Below are positions 9,178 to 17,532 of a stretch of 32,491 bases of DNA, piece after piece. The position numbers were made by a program, and so were the translations under genes. The DNA comes from Vulcanimicrobiota bacterium (GTDB lineage: Bacteria; Vulcanimicrobiota; Vulcanimicrobiia; Vulcanimicrobiales; Vulcanimicrobiaceae). Under the pieces are notes generated by a model, which worked only from the letters and a program-made list of their open reading frames with translations, had not been told where the DNA came from and did not search any database. The stretch is from positions 1 to 32,491 of the forward strand of contig JAQBPM010000266.1 of assembly GCA_028287525.1 (NCBI GenBank). Reading direction: 5' to 3'. Positions within the stretch are counted from its first letter, which is position 1. Every line of letters starts with the position of its first letter.

Positions 9178-9603
9178 CTACTCGCGCTCGCGGCGCTTGC
9201 GGTCGTTCGCGTGGATCGCCTTTTCGATCGTGTCGGCGATCTCAGCTTTGGTCATGTGCGAGGTGACGTGCGCGCCGTTGCGGCCGGCCTCCTCGATCAG
9301 CTGCTGTTTGGTCTTCCCCTCGACGTCGACGCCGCCGAACGACCGGCCCGATGCGTTCGGTCCGCCTTGCGCGGCGCGCGGGTCGGAGGGACCGCGCTCG
9401 TCCTTGGGTTCCCAGTGATCGCCCGTGCGCTCGAACGAATGCTTTACCGCCGACCAGGCTACCCGGTGCGCCCGCTCCTCGTCGCCGCCGTACTCCGCTT
9501 CGGCGTGTTCGAGCGTCTTTTCGTAGGTGTCTTGCGCTTTTTTCGGCGAGCGTTCGAGCGTCGAAGGGAGCGGCGCGAACTCGTCTTTTTTTCCGCGTGG
9601 CAT
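9178..9603 (-). CDS. ChaB family protein with C-terminal Rho-N-like segment
   Basis: LPSTLERSPKKAQDTYEKTLEHAEAEYGGDEERAHRVAWSAVKHSFERTGDHWEPK is ChaB-like; C-terminal TKQQLIEEAGRNGAHVTSHMTKAEIADTIEKA resembles a Rho N-terminal/SAP-like helical domain. Confidence 0.85.
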   Translation of the reverse strand: MPRGKKDEFAPLPSTLERSPKKAQDTYEKTLEHAEAEYGGDEERAHRVAWSAVKHSFERTGDHWEPKDERGPSDPRAAQGGPNASGRSFGGVDVEGKTKQQLIEEAGRNGAHVTSHMTKAEIADTIEKAIHANDRKRRERE

Positions 9604-9651
9604 GGGCCGATCGTACCCAGCCCGGGCCCGGTCACCTCGCGGCAGTACCGT

Positions 9652-11418
9652 TCAGTCCGGGAGCACCTTGCCGTCGTCGTCGGCGCCCAGCAGCAGCGGG
9701 CGCAAGAGCGGCAGCGCGGGATCGCCGTACTGCAAGAGATCGTGGTGGAAGCGCGCGAGGGTGTACGCGCTCCCGAGCTTCTTCTTGTAGTCGTCACGCA
9801 ATTTGAGGATCGCGAGCTTGCCCAGCGTGTAGTAGCCGTAGGTCGCATCCTGCGTGCCGCGCTTCGCTTCGGCGCGCGCGCTGGCGGGGTCCAGGAAGGC
9901 CTGCGTGCGGAAGAACGCCTCGGCTTGCGCGACCGTCATTCCCTGCGTGTGCATCTTCACGCCGACGACGTAGCGCGCGTTGCGCCAGATCGCCTCGCGC
10001 AGCAGCATGATGCGCACGCGCGGGTCGCCGTTGCCCCAGCCTTCGTCGACCATCATCTGCTCGTCGTAGTGTGCCCAGCCTTCGACGAACGAGGTCGCGG
10101 TGACCAGCTTCTCGGTCAGCGTGAGCGGCAGGTGCTTGTCGATGGTGAAGTTGACGAAGTGTCCCGGATACACTTCATGCGCGGAGATGATCGGCCGTTC
10201 GAAATCGTTGAAGGCCTCGAGATACTGCTCCTGGACCTTCGGCGGATCGTGCGGATCGACCGGGGTGACGTTGTAATAGGCTTTCGTCGCGACCCGCTCG
10301 AGCGGGCCGGGCGCGTCCATCGACGCTTCGGTCGTGGCCCGCAGGAACTCGGGGGTCGGCGTGACGCTGATGTCGGCATCCGGCGGCAGATCGATGATGC
10401 GGCGGGCGACGATGAACGCGCGGAGTTTCACGAGGTCCGCTTGCGCGGCGGCGAGCAGGTGCGACGAGGTCGGATGAACCCGGTAGAGCCGCGCGAGGAC
10501 GGCTTCGGTCGAGGCGTGCGGGTCGATCAGCTTCGCCGTCGCCACCATCTGCGCGTGCGTCTGCGCGAACGCTTTCTCACCGATCGCCAGATAGCGGTCG
10601 AGCGGGATGTCGATCCCCTCTTCGTACTTCAGCCGCGCGCTGTAGTTCGCCGCGCCGATGGCATACGTGCCCGACGGATGCGCGATCCAGCGCGTCTTGA
10701 GATACGCGCCGAACGCCTTCGTCGCCGCGACGGCCATCGCTGTCGAGCGCAGGAAGCGCGCGCGCGTACGCGCGTCTCCGACGCCGGCGAAGGCCTGCGG
10801 AACCGTCTGGGTCAGCAGGACGACGCTGCCGGCGGCGTCCTCGACCGCGATCGCGGCGGTGTCGCGGTCAACCGCGCTCAGGTTCGCGCGCGCTTGCTCG
10901 AACAAGCGCGGGATCTGCTCCTCGCGCGCGATCGCGTCGTTCAGCCGTACGACCGGCGGCGCGAACTTTCGCGAGACCAGCAGAAACACCGCGCTGCTCG
11001 CCGTCTGCACGTAGCCGTCGGGCTGGCGGCGCCACATCCGCATCGACTCGTTCAGCAGCAGGTCGTCGCGCAGCGAGTTCTCGAGCATCCGGCGGTCGAG
11101 CGCGACCCGCGGCGAGAGCACGGCGGGGTCGAGTGCGGCGAGCCGGTCGAGGTAGCGGTGGTCGCGTGCGATCTGCGCCGCGTAGTCCGCGCTTCCGTAG
11201 GACCCGAGCCGCGCGTCGTACTCGTGCACGCCCGCCTGGGTCGCGTTGACCGGGTTGGCGCGGAAGTTCTCGTCGAAATACGCCTGCGCGAGCGCGCCGT
11301 AGGCCGCGTCCGGAACCGCCGTCGACCCGCCCGCGCTCGGTTCGGCCGACGGAGCGGGAGAGGCGCCCAGCAAAGCCGCGAGCGCAACGACGGCGAGGGA
11401 CCGGCTGTTCGGAAGCAT
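9652..11418 (-). CDS. DUF885 domain-containing secreted protein (putative peptidase/esterase)
   Basis: N-terminal signal MLPNSRSLAVVALAALLGASPAPSAEP; ISAHEVYPGHFVNFTIDKH (HExxPGH-type motif) and VEGWAHYDEQMMVDEG are typical of DUF885. Confidence 0.9.
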   Translation of the reverse strand: MLPNSRSLAVVALAALLGASPAPSAEPSAGGSTAVPDAAYGALAQAYFDENFRANPVNATQAGVHEYDARLGSYGSADYAAQIARDHRYLDRLAALDPAVLSPRVALDRRMLENSLRDDLLLNESMRMWRRQPDGYVQTASSAVFLLVSRKFAPPVVRLNDAIAREEQIPRLFEQARANLSAVDRDTAAIAVEDAAGSVVLLTQTVPQAFAGVGDARTRARFLRSTAMAVAATKAFGAYLKTRWIAHPSGTYAIGAANYSARLKYEEGIDIPLDRYLAIGEKAFAQTHAQMVATAKLIDPHASTEAVLARLYRVHPTSSHLLAAAQADLVKLRAFIVARRIIDLPPDADISVTPTPEFLRATTEASMDAPGPLERVATKAYYNVTPVDPHDPPKVQEQYLEAFNDFERPIISAHEVYPGHFVNFTIDKHLPLTLTEKLVTATSFVEGWAHYDEQMMVDEGWGNGDPRVRIMLLREAIWRNARYVVGVKMHTQGMTVAQAEAFFRTQAFLDPASARAEAKRGTQDATYGYYTLGKLAILKLRDDYKKKLGSAYTLARFHHDLLQYGDPALPLLRPLLLGADDDGKVLPD

Positions 11419-11523
11419 CGAGCGCCGCTTCCCTGCGGCCGTCCGCGCTCCTAGCTTGTGCCAGACTTCTCTCACGAACGCCGCCTACGATATCAGGTGA
11501 CGCTCATTCTCCGGAGGCCCGTT

Positions 11524-12099
11524 TTGCTTCGTTCGTTCTTCGCCACGGCGCTGTTCGCCGCGTGCACCGTTCCTGCTCTCGCCGCCGACTATGCAGTCGA
11601 CGCGAGCCACACGCAGGCCACGTTCACCGTGACGCACCTCGCGATCTCGCGCGTCACGGGGAAGATTCCGCTGATCGCAGGCACCGTCGCCCTCACCGAG
11701 GGCGGTCTCCCGACGTCGATCAATACGACACTGAGCGTCAAGGACATCGACACGCAGAGTGCCGATCGCGACCGCGATCTGCGCTCGGCGGACTGGTTCG
11801 AGACCGACAAGTATCCGACGATGACGTTCGTCTCGAAATCGGTGAGCGGAACGCCGCAGGCGTTCAGCGTGGTCGGCGATCTGACGTTTCACGGCGTGAC
11901 CAAATCGGTGACGCTGACGGGCAAAGAGCTCGGCAAGATCAGCGATGCGCGCGGGAAAACCCACGTCGGGTTTACGGCCGGAACGACGATCGACCGTCGC
12001 GACTGGGGCCTCAACTGGGGCAGGACCACGCCCGGCGGCGAGCTCATCGCCGGCTACGACGTGACGGTCGACCTCAACGTCGAAGTCGTCTCGAAGTAA
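11524..12099 (+). CDS. YceI family protein (secreted lipid-binding fold)
   Basis: YAVDASHTQATFTVTHLAISRVTGKIPLIAGTV...DRDLRSADWFETDKYPTMTFVSKSV...NWGRTTPGGELIAGYDVTVDLNVEVV. TTG start with GGAGG 6 nt upstream. Confidence 0.92.
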   Translation: MLRSFFATALFAACTVPALAADYAVDASHTQATFTVTHLAISRVTGKIPLIAGTVALTEGGLPTSINTTLSVKDIDTQSADRDRDLRSADWFETDKYPTMTFVSKSVSGTPQAFSVVGDLTFHGVTKSVTLTGKELGKISDARGKTHVGFTAGTTIDRRDWGLNWGRTTPGGELIAGYDVTVDLNVEVVSK

Positions 12100-12102
12100 C
12101 GT

Positions 12103-12453
12103 CTAGGGCGAGGGGATCGCGCACCGATCGCTGAGCCAGTAATGGCCCTTCAGTCCCGGCTCGACGATCACGACGTCGGTCTCGTAGAACTTGTTCCCCT
12201 CGAGCGTGGTGCGAGGGCCGCTGACCAGCGCGAAGCGCTGGCCGATCGTCGCGGCACCCGCCTCCGCGCGGCGCGGACGATCGTCCCCCGAGACGAAGAT
12301 CCAGAGCGGCGTGCGCTCGCACACGACCTGCAGCACGCGTGCGGCGCCCGGCGACGCATTCGGCGCCGGCGACGGCTCCGGCGACGGTGAGGCCGCGATC
12401 AGGGCCGCGAGTGCGAGAGGAGCGAACGTCAGGAGCCGGTTGAAAGGTCTCAC
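12103..12453 (-). CDS. Secreted hypothetical protein, 116 aa
   Basis: Signal peptide MRPFNRLLTFAPLALAALIAASP, Pro/Ser linker, then a small globular domain. Confidence 0.6.
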   Translation of the reverse strand: MRPFNRLLTFAPLALAALIAASPSPEPSPAPNASPGAARVLQVVCERTPLWIFVSGDDRPRRAEAGAATIGQRFALVSGPRTTLEGNKFYETDVVIVEPGLKGHYWLSDRCAIPSP

Positions 12454-12471
12454 GTTCGCATCCTCACGGCA

Positions 12472-12999
12472 CTAGTGGAGTTTGATCGTCAGAACCCCGG
12501 CGTCTTCGACGACCTTGGGGCCCGCGTTTTCGTCTTGCGAGGTCTTGCCGTTCCCTGGCTGATTCGCGGCCGCAGCGGCCGCCGCGATCCCCCGCGCTTC
12601 TTCGAGCATCACGTCGGTGATGCGGCCGTCGGTGCGGCCCTTGCGATAGTCCTCGATCGCCGCTTGCAGCGCGAAGCGCGAGCGCTCGGGATAGTCTTTT
12701 TTCTTGTCCGGGTAGCCGTCGAGCGCGGCTTCGATGTCGGCGTCGGTGATCGCCAGCGCCTCGTCGATCGTCTTGCCGCGAGCGAGTTCGACCAGCAGCG
12801 AGCACGTCGCGGTGCCGAAGCCGCAGCCGGTGGTGAAATACGAGATGTCCTCGATCACGTCACCCGGGCCGACCTTCAGGAAAAACGTATAGAGATCGCC
12901 GCACGAATCGCTGAAATACTCGCCCGTCGCTGTCGGCTTCTCCATCGTGCGGAAGCCGGTGCGGTGCTCGACGAGCGCCTGAAACTTAGCGAAGTTCAT
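12472..12999 (-). CDS. NifU/IscU-like Fe-S cluster assembly scaffold protein (variant)
   Basis: SDSCGDLYTFFLKV...FTTGCGFGTATCSLLVELARGKTIDEALAITDADIEAALDGYP...FALQAAIEDY. ATGA overlap with the upstream sufR-like gene. Confidence 0.85.
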   Translation of the reverse strand: MNFAKFQALVEHRTGFRTMEKPTATGEYFSDSCGDLYTFFLKVGPGDVIEDISYFTTGCGFGTATCSLLVELARGKTIDEALAITDADIEAALDGYPDKKKDYPERSRFALQAAIEDYRKGRTDGRITDVMLEEARGIAAAAAAANQPGNGKTSQDENAGPKVVEDAGVLTIKLH

Positions 13000-13655
13000 G
13001 ATGCGGTGACGGTCTCTCTCTCGGAAGGGTCGACGCTAATCTCGAACCGGCACTCGTTGCCGCCGGTTGCGAGGCTCTCCGTCTGCTGGGATTTGCCGGG
13101 CGCGACCGCCTCGAGAATCGTGTGGATCGCACTGCACGCTTCGGGATGTTCGGCGACGACGGCGGCATACGGGCAGCTGTGCTCGTGGAGCACCATCGTT
13201 TCCGGACCGGTACGCTGCAAATCGGCAGGGACGCCGGATGCCTTGAGGACCGAGACGACGGCCGCTAGGCGCGACTCCATCGTCAGGTCGACGAGCATCG
13301 GCTTCATGCGTTCGACCGAGCGCGCGCCGATTTTGTCGAACACGGCCTTGACGGCATCGTCGCCGCCGGCGGCCCGAATCTCGCGGAGCACGGCGTTGAG
13401 CATCTTGTCGTAGCGCTGCGGGAAATACCGTTCGGCATCGGGCGTCAGCGAGTACTCGACCGTGGGCTTGGTCTTACCGCGGCGCACGCTGCGCCCCGAG
13501 ATCAGGCCGTCGCGCTCGAGGACGACCAATTGCTGGCGAATCGCGTTGGGCGAGAGCCCGAAGAGTTCGGCGAGGTCGAAGGCCGAAGCCGCGTGCCGCT
13601 CACGCAGCGCCCCGACGATCTTCCCACGCGTCGACTCGAAAAACCGGTCGTGCAT
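12996..13655 (-). CDS. sufR: SufR-like Fe-S-sensing transcriptional repressor
   Basis: Winged-helix FDLAELFGLSPNAIRQQLVVLERDGLISGRSVRRGKTKPTVEYSLTPDAE; C-terminal cysteines CPYAAVVAEHPEAC...NECRFEI; divergent to sufC. ATG start 13655. Confidence 0.85.
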   Translation of the reverse strand: MHDRFFESTRGKIVGALRERHAASAFDLAELFGLSPNAIRQQLVVLERDGLISGRSVRRGKTKPTVEYSLTPDAERYFPQRYDKMLNAVLREIRAAGGDDAVKAVFDKIGARSVERMKPMLVDLTMESRLAAVVSVLKASGVPADLQRTGPETMVLHEHSCPYAAVVAEHPEACSAIHTILEAVAPGKSQQTESLATGGNECRFEISVDPSERETVTAS

Positions 13656-13663
13656 CCACCGCG

Positions 13664-13692
13664 AGGGTACCACGGAAGTCGCAGATAGTCCA
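13664..13692 (-). promoter_or_regulatory. Candidate sufR promoter: TGGACT-17 nt-TACCCT, 8 nt upstream of the sufR ATG
   Basis: Minus strand reads TGGACT ATCTGCGACTTCCGTGG TACCCT CGCGGTGG ATG. Confidence 0.5.
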
Positions 13693-13700
13693 GGCTTTCC

Positions 13701-13729
13701 TTGACTTTCTCCGGTAGGCCGCCTACGAT
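13701..13729 (+). promoter_or_regulatory. Candidate sufC promoter: TTGACT-17 nt-TACGAT, 8 nt upstream of the sufC ATG
   Basis: TTGACT TTCTCCGGTAGGCCGCC TACGAT ACCGTGGC ATG. Confidence 0.65.
13714..13726. promoter_or_regulatory. Candidate repressor operator, perfect inverted repeat GTAGGC-C-GCCTAC
   Basis: 6-1-6 palindrome overlapping the spacer and -10 box of the sufC promoter, beside the sufR gene. Confidence 0.5.
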
Positions 13730-13737
13730 ACCGTGGC

Positions 13738-14511
13738 ATGTCGACGCGCGGACTGATTACGAGCGACCTTCGAGTCGCCGTCCAAGGAAACGAGATCCTC
13801 AAGGGGATCGACCTGACCATCGAGCCGGGGCGCGTCCACGCGCTCATGGGACCGAACGGCAGCGGAAAGTCCACCCTGGCCTTCGCCATGGCGGGGCATC
13901 CCGGCTACGAGATCCAGAGCGGGTCGGTGACCCTGGACGGCGAGGAGCTCCTCAGCCTGCCGCCCGACAAGCGGGCGAAAGCCGGCTTGTTTCTCTCGTT
14001 CCAGTATCCGGCGGCGATCCCGGGCGTCTCGGTGGCGAACTTCCTGCGCACCGCGCGCATGGCCGTGCGGCCGGAAGACCTGAACCCGACGAAATTCCGC
14101 AAGCTCGTGTTCGAAAAGCTCGATACGCTGGACATGGACGCGGCGTTCCTCGGCCGCTACGTGAACGACGGCTTCTCCGGCGGCGAAAAGAAGCGCCTCG
14201 AGATGCTGCAGATGGCGCTGCTCGCGCCGAAGTACGCGGTGCTCGACGAGACCGACTCCGGCCTCGACGTCGATGCGCTGCAGGCGGTCGGTAAAAGCGT
14301 CAACGCGCTGCGCGAGAGCGATGAAGGCCGCGACATGGGCTTTCTCGTCATCACCCACTATCCGCGCATCCTCAAGCACGTCCCGGCCGACGTCGTGCAC
14401 ATCATGATCGACGGTCGCATCGTCAAGACCGGCGGCCCGGATCTGGCCGATCAGATCGAGCGCGAGGGCTACGACGGCGTCCGCGACGAGGTCGCGGCGG
14501 CTCGTGCCTAG
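13738..14511 (+). CDS. sufC: Fe-S cluster assembly ATPase SufC
   Basis: ALMGPNGSGKSTLAFAMAGHPGYEIQSGSVTLDGEELLSLPPDKRAKAGLFLSFQYPAAIPGVSVANFLR; GGEKKRLEMLQMALL; VLDETDSGLDVDAL. Confidence 0.97.
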   Translation: MSTRGLITSDLRVAVQGNEILKGIDLTIEPGRVHALMGPNGSGKSTLAFAMAGHPGYEIQSGSVTLDGEELLSLPPDKRAKAGLFLSFQYPAAIPGVSVANFLRTARMAVRPEDLNPTKFRKLVFEKLDTLDMDAAFLGRYVNDGFSGGEKKRLEMLQMALLAPKYAVLDETDSGLDVDALQAVGKSVNALRESDEGRDMGFLVITHYPRILKHVPADVVHIMIDGRIVKTGGPDLADQIEREGYDGVRDEVAAARA

Positions 14512-15877
14512 CGGCACCACCGAAACGGTCGCCGCGTTGCCGTTCGCCCCGACGGCGGCGATGCTCGAAGACGCGATCGCCCTGCTGGCGCGCACCGACA
14601 ACGGCGGCGCGATCGATCCGGGCGTCCGGCGCTCCGCGTTCGCCGCATTCGAAGCCCTGCCGGCCCCCGGCGCGCGGCCCGGCCGCGGCTGGAAGCACGA
14701 TTACGCCAAGCTCTCGTACGACGAGCTGCGCTGGACGAACGGCCGCATCACGATGCCGGCCGCGCCGCGCCGCCCGGCGGCCCCTCGCCCCGATCACGAC
14801 GTCGACGGGCCCGCACTCGCGACCGAGAACGCCGGCGGCATCTACCACGTCGGCGCCACGTTCGTCGACGCGCCTAGCGGCGTCGATCCGCGCGTCACGG
14901 TGAAACCGTTCGACGCCGCGACGGCGCGCGCGTTCGCCGCCGAGCTCGCCGGCGTGCACGGCACGCTCGTCGATTGGCGCGCCGACAAGTTCGCCGCGCT
15001 CGCCATGGCATTCCAGAACTGCGGCGCATTCGTGCGCATCCCGGCCGGCGTCGTCCTGGACGCGCCGATTCAACTGGTCTTCGCGACCGCCCCGGACGCC
15101 GAAGCCGTCTTCCCGCACGTCGTCGTCATCGTCGAAGCGGGCGCTCGCGCCACGATCATCGAGCGGCACGTCGGCGACGGCGACCCGTTCGTGTGCGGCA
15201 TCGTCGAAGCGCGCCTCGCCGACGGCGCGCAGCTCGACTACGTCGCGATCCAGCAGACCGGCGAGGCCGCGCGCGCGTTCGTCTCGCGCTCCGCATACTG
15301 CGGCCGCGACGCGACGATGAGCTGGCACCTCGCCGAACTCGGCGGCACGCTCGCCCGCACGGTGCTGAACGCTCGGCTCGACAACCCCGGCGCGCGTGCC
15401 GAAACCGCCGCGCTCTTCTTCAACACCGGCATGCAGCACGTCGACCTGACGACCGGAACCGACCACGCCGTCGGTCCGACCACGTCGGACACCGTCGTGC
15501 GCAGCGCCGCGACCGACCGCGGTCAAGGCCGCTACGTCGGCAACATCGTCATCCGACCGAAAGCGCACGGGAGCGACGCCTCGCTGCGCGATGACGCGCT
15601 GCTGCTCTCCAGACGCGCCCACATCGACTCGGTCCCGGCGCTCGAGATCGCCGCCAACGACGTCAAGGCGTTCCACGGCGCGACCGTCGGCTCGCTGGAT
15701 GAGGACGCGCTGTTCTACGTCGGCACCCGCGGGATTCCGCGTCCCGAGGCGCTGCGCCTCATCGCGCTGGGCTTCTTCGAGCCGGTGATCGCGCGCTTCC
15801 CCGGCGAGGCCCTGCGCGACGAGATCCGCACCGCGCTCGACGCGAAGATCGACGACGCGACGGAATTCGTCTCGTGA
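14504..15877 (+). CDS. sufD: Fe-S cluster assembly protein SufD
   Basis: HIDSVPALEIAANDVKAFHGATVGSLDEDALFYVGTRGIPRPEALRLIALGFFEPVI; GTG start overlapping sufC. Confidence 0.93.
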   Translation: MPSGTTETVAALPFAPTAAMLEDAIALLARTDNGGAIDPGVRRSAFAAFEALPAPGARPGRGWKHDYAKLSYDELRWTNGRITMPAAPRRPAAPRPDHDVDGPALATENAGGIYHVGATFVDAPSGVDPRVTVKPFDAATARAFAAELAGVHGTLVDWRADKFAALAMAFQNCGAFVRIPAGVVLDAPIQLVFATAPDAEAVFPHVVVIVEAGARATIIERHVGDGDPFVCGIVEARLADGAQLDYVAIQQTGEAARAFVSRSAYCGRDATMSWHLAELGGTLARTVLNARLDNPGARAETAALFFNTGMQHVDLTTGTDHAVGPTTSDTVVRSAATDRGQGRYVGNIVIRPKAHGSDASLRDDALLLSRRAHIDSVPALEIAANDVKAFHGATVGSLDEDALFYVGTRGIPRPEALRLIALGFFEPVIARFPGEALRDEIRTALDAKIDDATEFVS

Positions 15878-17124
15878 TCGCCGCCGCCGACCCGAAAGCG
15901 GCGCGGATCGTCGCCGACTTCCCGATTCTCGGGACGACCACGTCGCGCGGCAAGCGTCTGGTCTATCTCGACTCGGCCGCCTCGTCGCAGAAGCCGCGCG
16001 CGGTGATCGACAAGCTGGTCGACTACTACGAGAACTACAACGCGAACATCCATCGCGGCGTCTACGAGATCGCGGCGCGCGCGACCGACGCGTTCGAAGA
16101 GGCCCGCGCCAAAGTCGCGCGGTTCCTGAACGCCGCCGACACTGCCGAGATCATCTGGACCCGCAACACGACCGAGGCGATCAACCTCGTGTCGTTTTCG
16201 TGGGGGCTCTACAACCTCGCGCCGGGCGACGCGATCCTCACCACGCAGCTCGAGCATCACTCGAACTTGGTGCCCTGGCAGCTGCTGGCCGAGAAGACGG
16301 GCGCCGAGCTGCGCTACATCCCCTCCGACGCGCAGGGCAACCTCGTCCTCGACGGCCTCGACGACCTGCTGGAGGGCGTGAAGCTCGTCGCGCTGGCGCA
16401 CGTCTCGAACACGATCGGCTCGATCGCTCCGCTCGAGGTCATCATCCCGCGCGCGCACGCCGCCGGCGCGATCGTCCTGCTCGACGCCGCGCAGTCGGTA
16501 CCGCACATGCCGGTCGACGTGCAGGCGCTCGACGTCGATTTCCTCGCCGCCAGCGGCCACAAGATGTGCGGTCCGACCGGGATCGGCTTCCTGTACGGCA
16601 AGCGCGCGCTGCTCGAAGCGATGCCGCCGTTCCTGACCGGCGGCGACATGATCAAGCGCGTCTCGTACGAGACGACCTCGTTCAACGAGTTGCCCTGGAA
16701 GTTCGAAGCCGGAACCAGCAACATCGCCGACGCGATCGCGCTCGGCGCCGCGGTCGACTATCTCGAAGAGATCGGCCGGGACTGGATCCGCGCGCACGAA
16801 ATTCGTCTCACGGCGTACGCGCTCGAAGCGCTGCGGCCGCTCGAACCGCGCGGTCTGCAGGTCTACGGACCGCCGCGCGCCGAGGATCGCGCCGGCGTGA
16901 TCTCGTTCAACTTCGCCGACATCCACGCGCACGATCTGGCCTCGATCCTCGACACCGAAGGCGTCTGCGTCCGCGCCGGTCACCACTGCACGATGCCCCT
17001 AATGGAAAAAATGGGCTGGCCCGCGACCGCCCGCGCGTCGTTCTACCTCTACAACACCGAAGAAGACGTCGACGCCCTCGTCGCAGCCCTCGAAAAAGCC
17101 GCCACGGTCTTCGGGATTGCTTAG
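15874..17124 (+). CDS. sufS: Cysteine desulfurase SufS
   Basis: YLDSAASSQKPRAVIDKLVDYYENYNANIHRGVYEIA; PLP-Lys in DFLAASGHKMCGPTGIGFLYGK; active Cys in CVRAGHHCTMPLM. GTGA overlap with sufD. Confidence 0.97.
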   Translation: MIAAADPKAARIVADFPILGTTTSRGKRLVYLDSAASSQKPRAVIDKLVDYYENYNANIHRGVYEIAARATDAFEEARAKVARFLNAADTAEIIWTRNTTEAINLVSFSWGLYNLAPGDAILTTQLEHHSNLVPWQLLAEKTGAELRYIPSDAQGNLVLDGLDDLLEGVKLVALAHVSNTIGSIAPLEVIIPRAHAAGAIVLLDAAQSVPHMPVDVQALDVDFLAASGHKMCGPTGIGFLYGKRALLEAMPPFLTGGDMIKRVSYETTSFNELPWKFEAGTSNIADAIALGAAVDYLEEIGRDWIRAHEIRLTAYALEALRPLEPRGLQVYGPPRAEDRAGVISFNFADIHAHDLASILDTEGVCVRAGHHCTMPLMEKMGWPATARASFYLYNTEEDVDALVAALEKAATVFGIA

Positions 17125-17134
17125 CCTCGGCACC

Positions 17135-17530
17135 ATGGACGATTTCTACAAAGAATATATCCTCGACCACTACCGCAATCCGCGGAACTTCGGGCACCTG
17201 GATCGGGTCGACGCCCGTGCTGAGGACCTGAACCCGCTGTGCGGCGATACGATCACGATGGAGCTTTCGCTCGACGCTGATCGCCGCGTTACCGACGTGC
17301 GGTTCAGCGGCAAGGGGTGCGCGATCTCGCAGGCGTCCGCGTCGATGCTGACCGAGGGCATCAAGGGGATGAAACTCGAGGACGTCGCGAAGCTGCCGCA
17401 AGACGCCGTGCTCGAAAACGTCGGGATCGGGATCAGCCCGACGCGCATGAAGTGCGCGATGCTCGGCCTCAAGGTGCTCAAGAGCGCCGCCCTCGGCGAA
17501 ATCGCTTCTTGGCCGGACGAGACGCGCTAA
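17135..17530 (+). CDS. sufU: Fe-S cluster assembly sulfur acceptor/scaffold SufU
   Basis: YKEYILDHYRNPRNFGHL, NPLCGDTITMEL, FSGKGCAISQASASMLTEGIKG, RMKCAMLGLKVL: all three ligand Cys present. Confidence 0.95.
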   Translation: MDDFYKEYILDHYRNPRNFGHLDRVDARAEDLNPLCGDTITMELSLDADRRVTDVRFSGKGCAISQASASMLTEGIKGMKLEDVAKLPQDAVLENVGIGISPTRMKCAMLGLKVLKSAALGEIASWPDETR

Positions 17531-17532
17531 CC

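Noticed and set aside
9211-11454. 747-aa plus-strand ORF
   Set aside because: Antisense to ChaB and DUF885; Arg-rich composition typical of GC-rich shadow frames.
14423-16986. Two long minus-strand ORFs (14423..15676 and 15715..16986)
   Set aside because: Antisense shadows of sufD and sufS.
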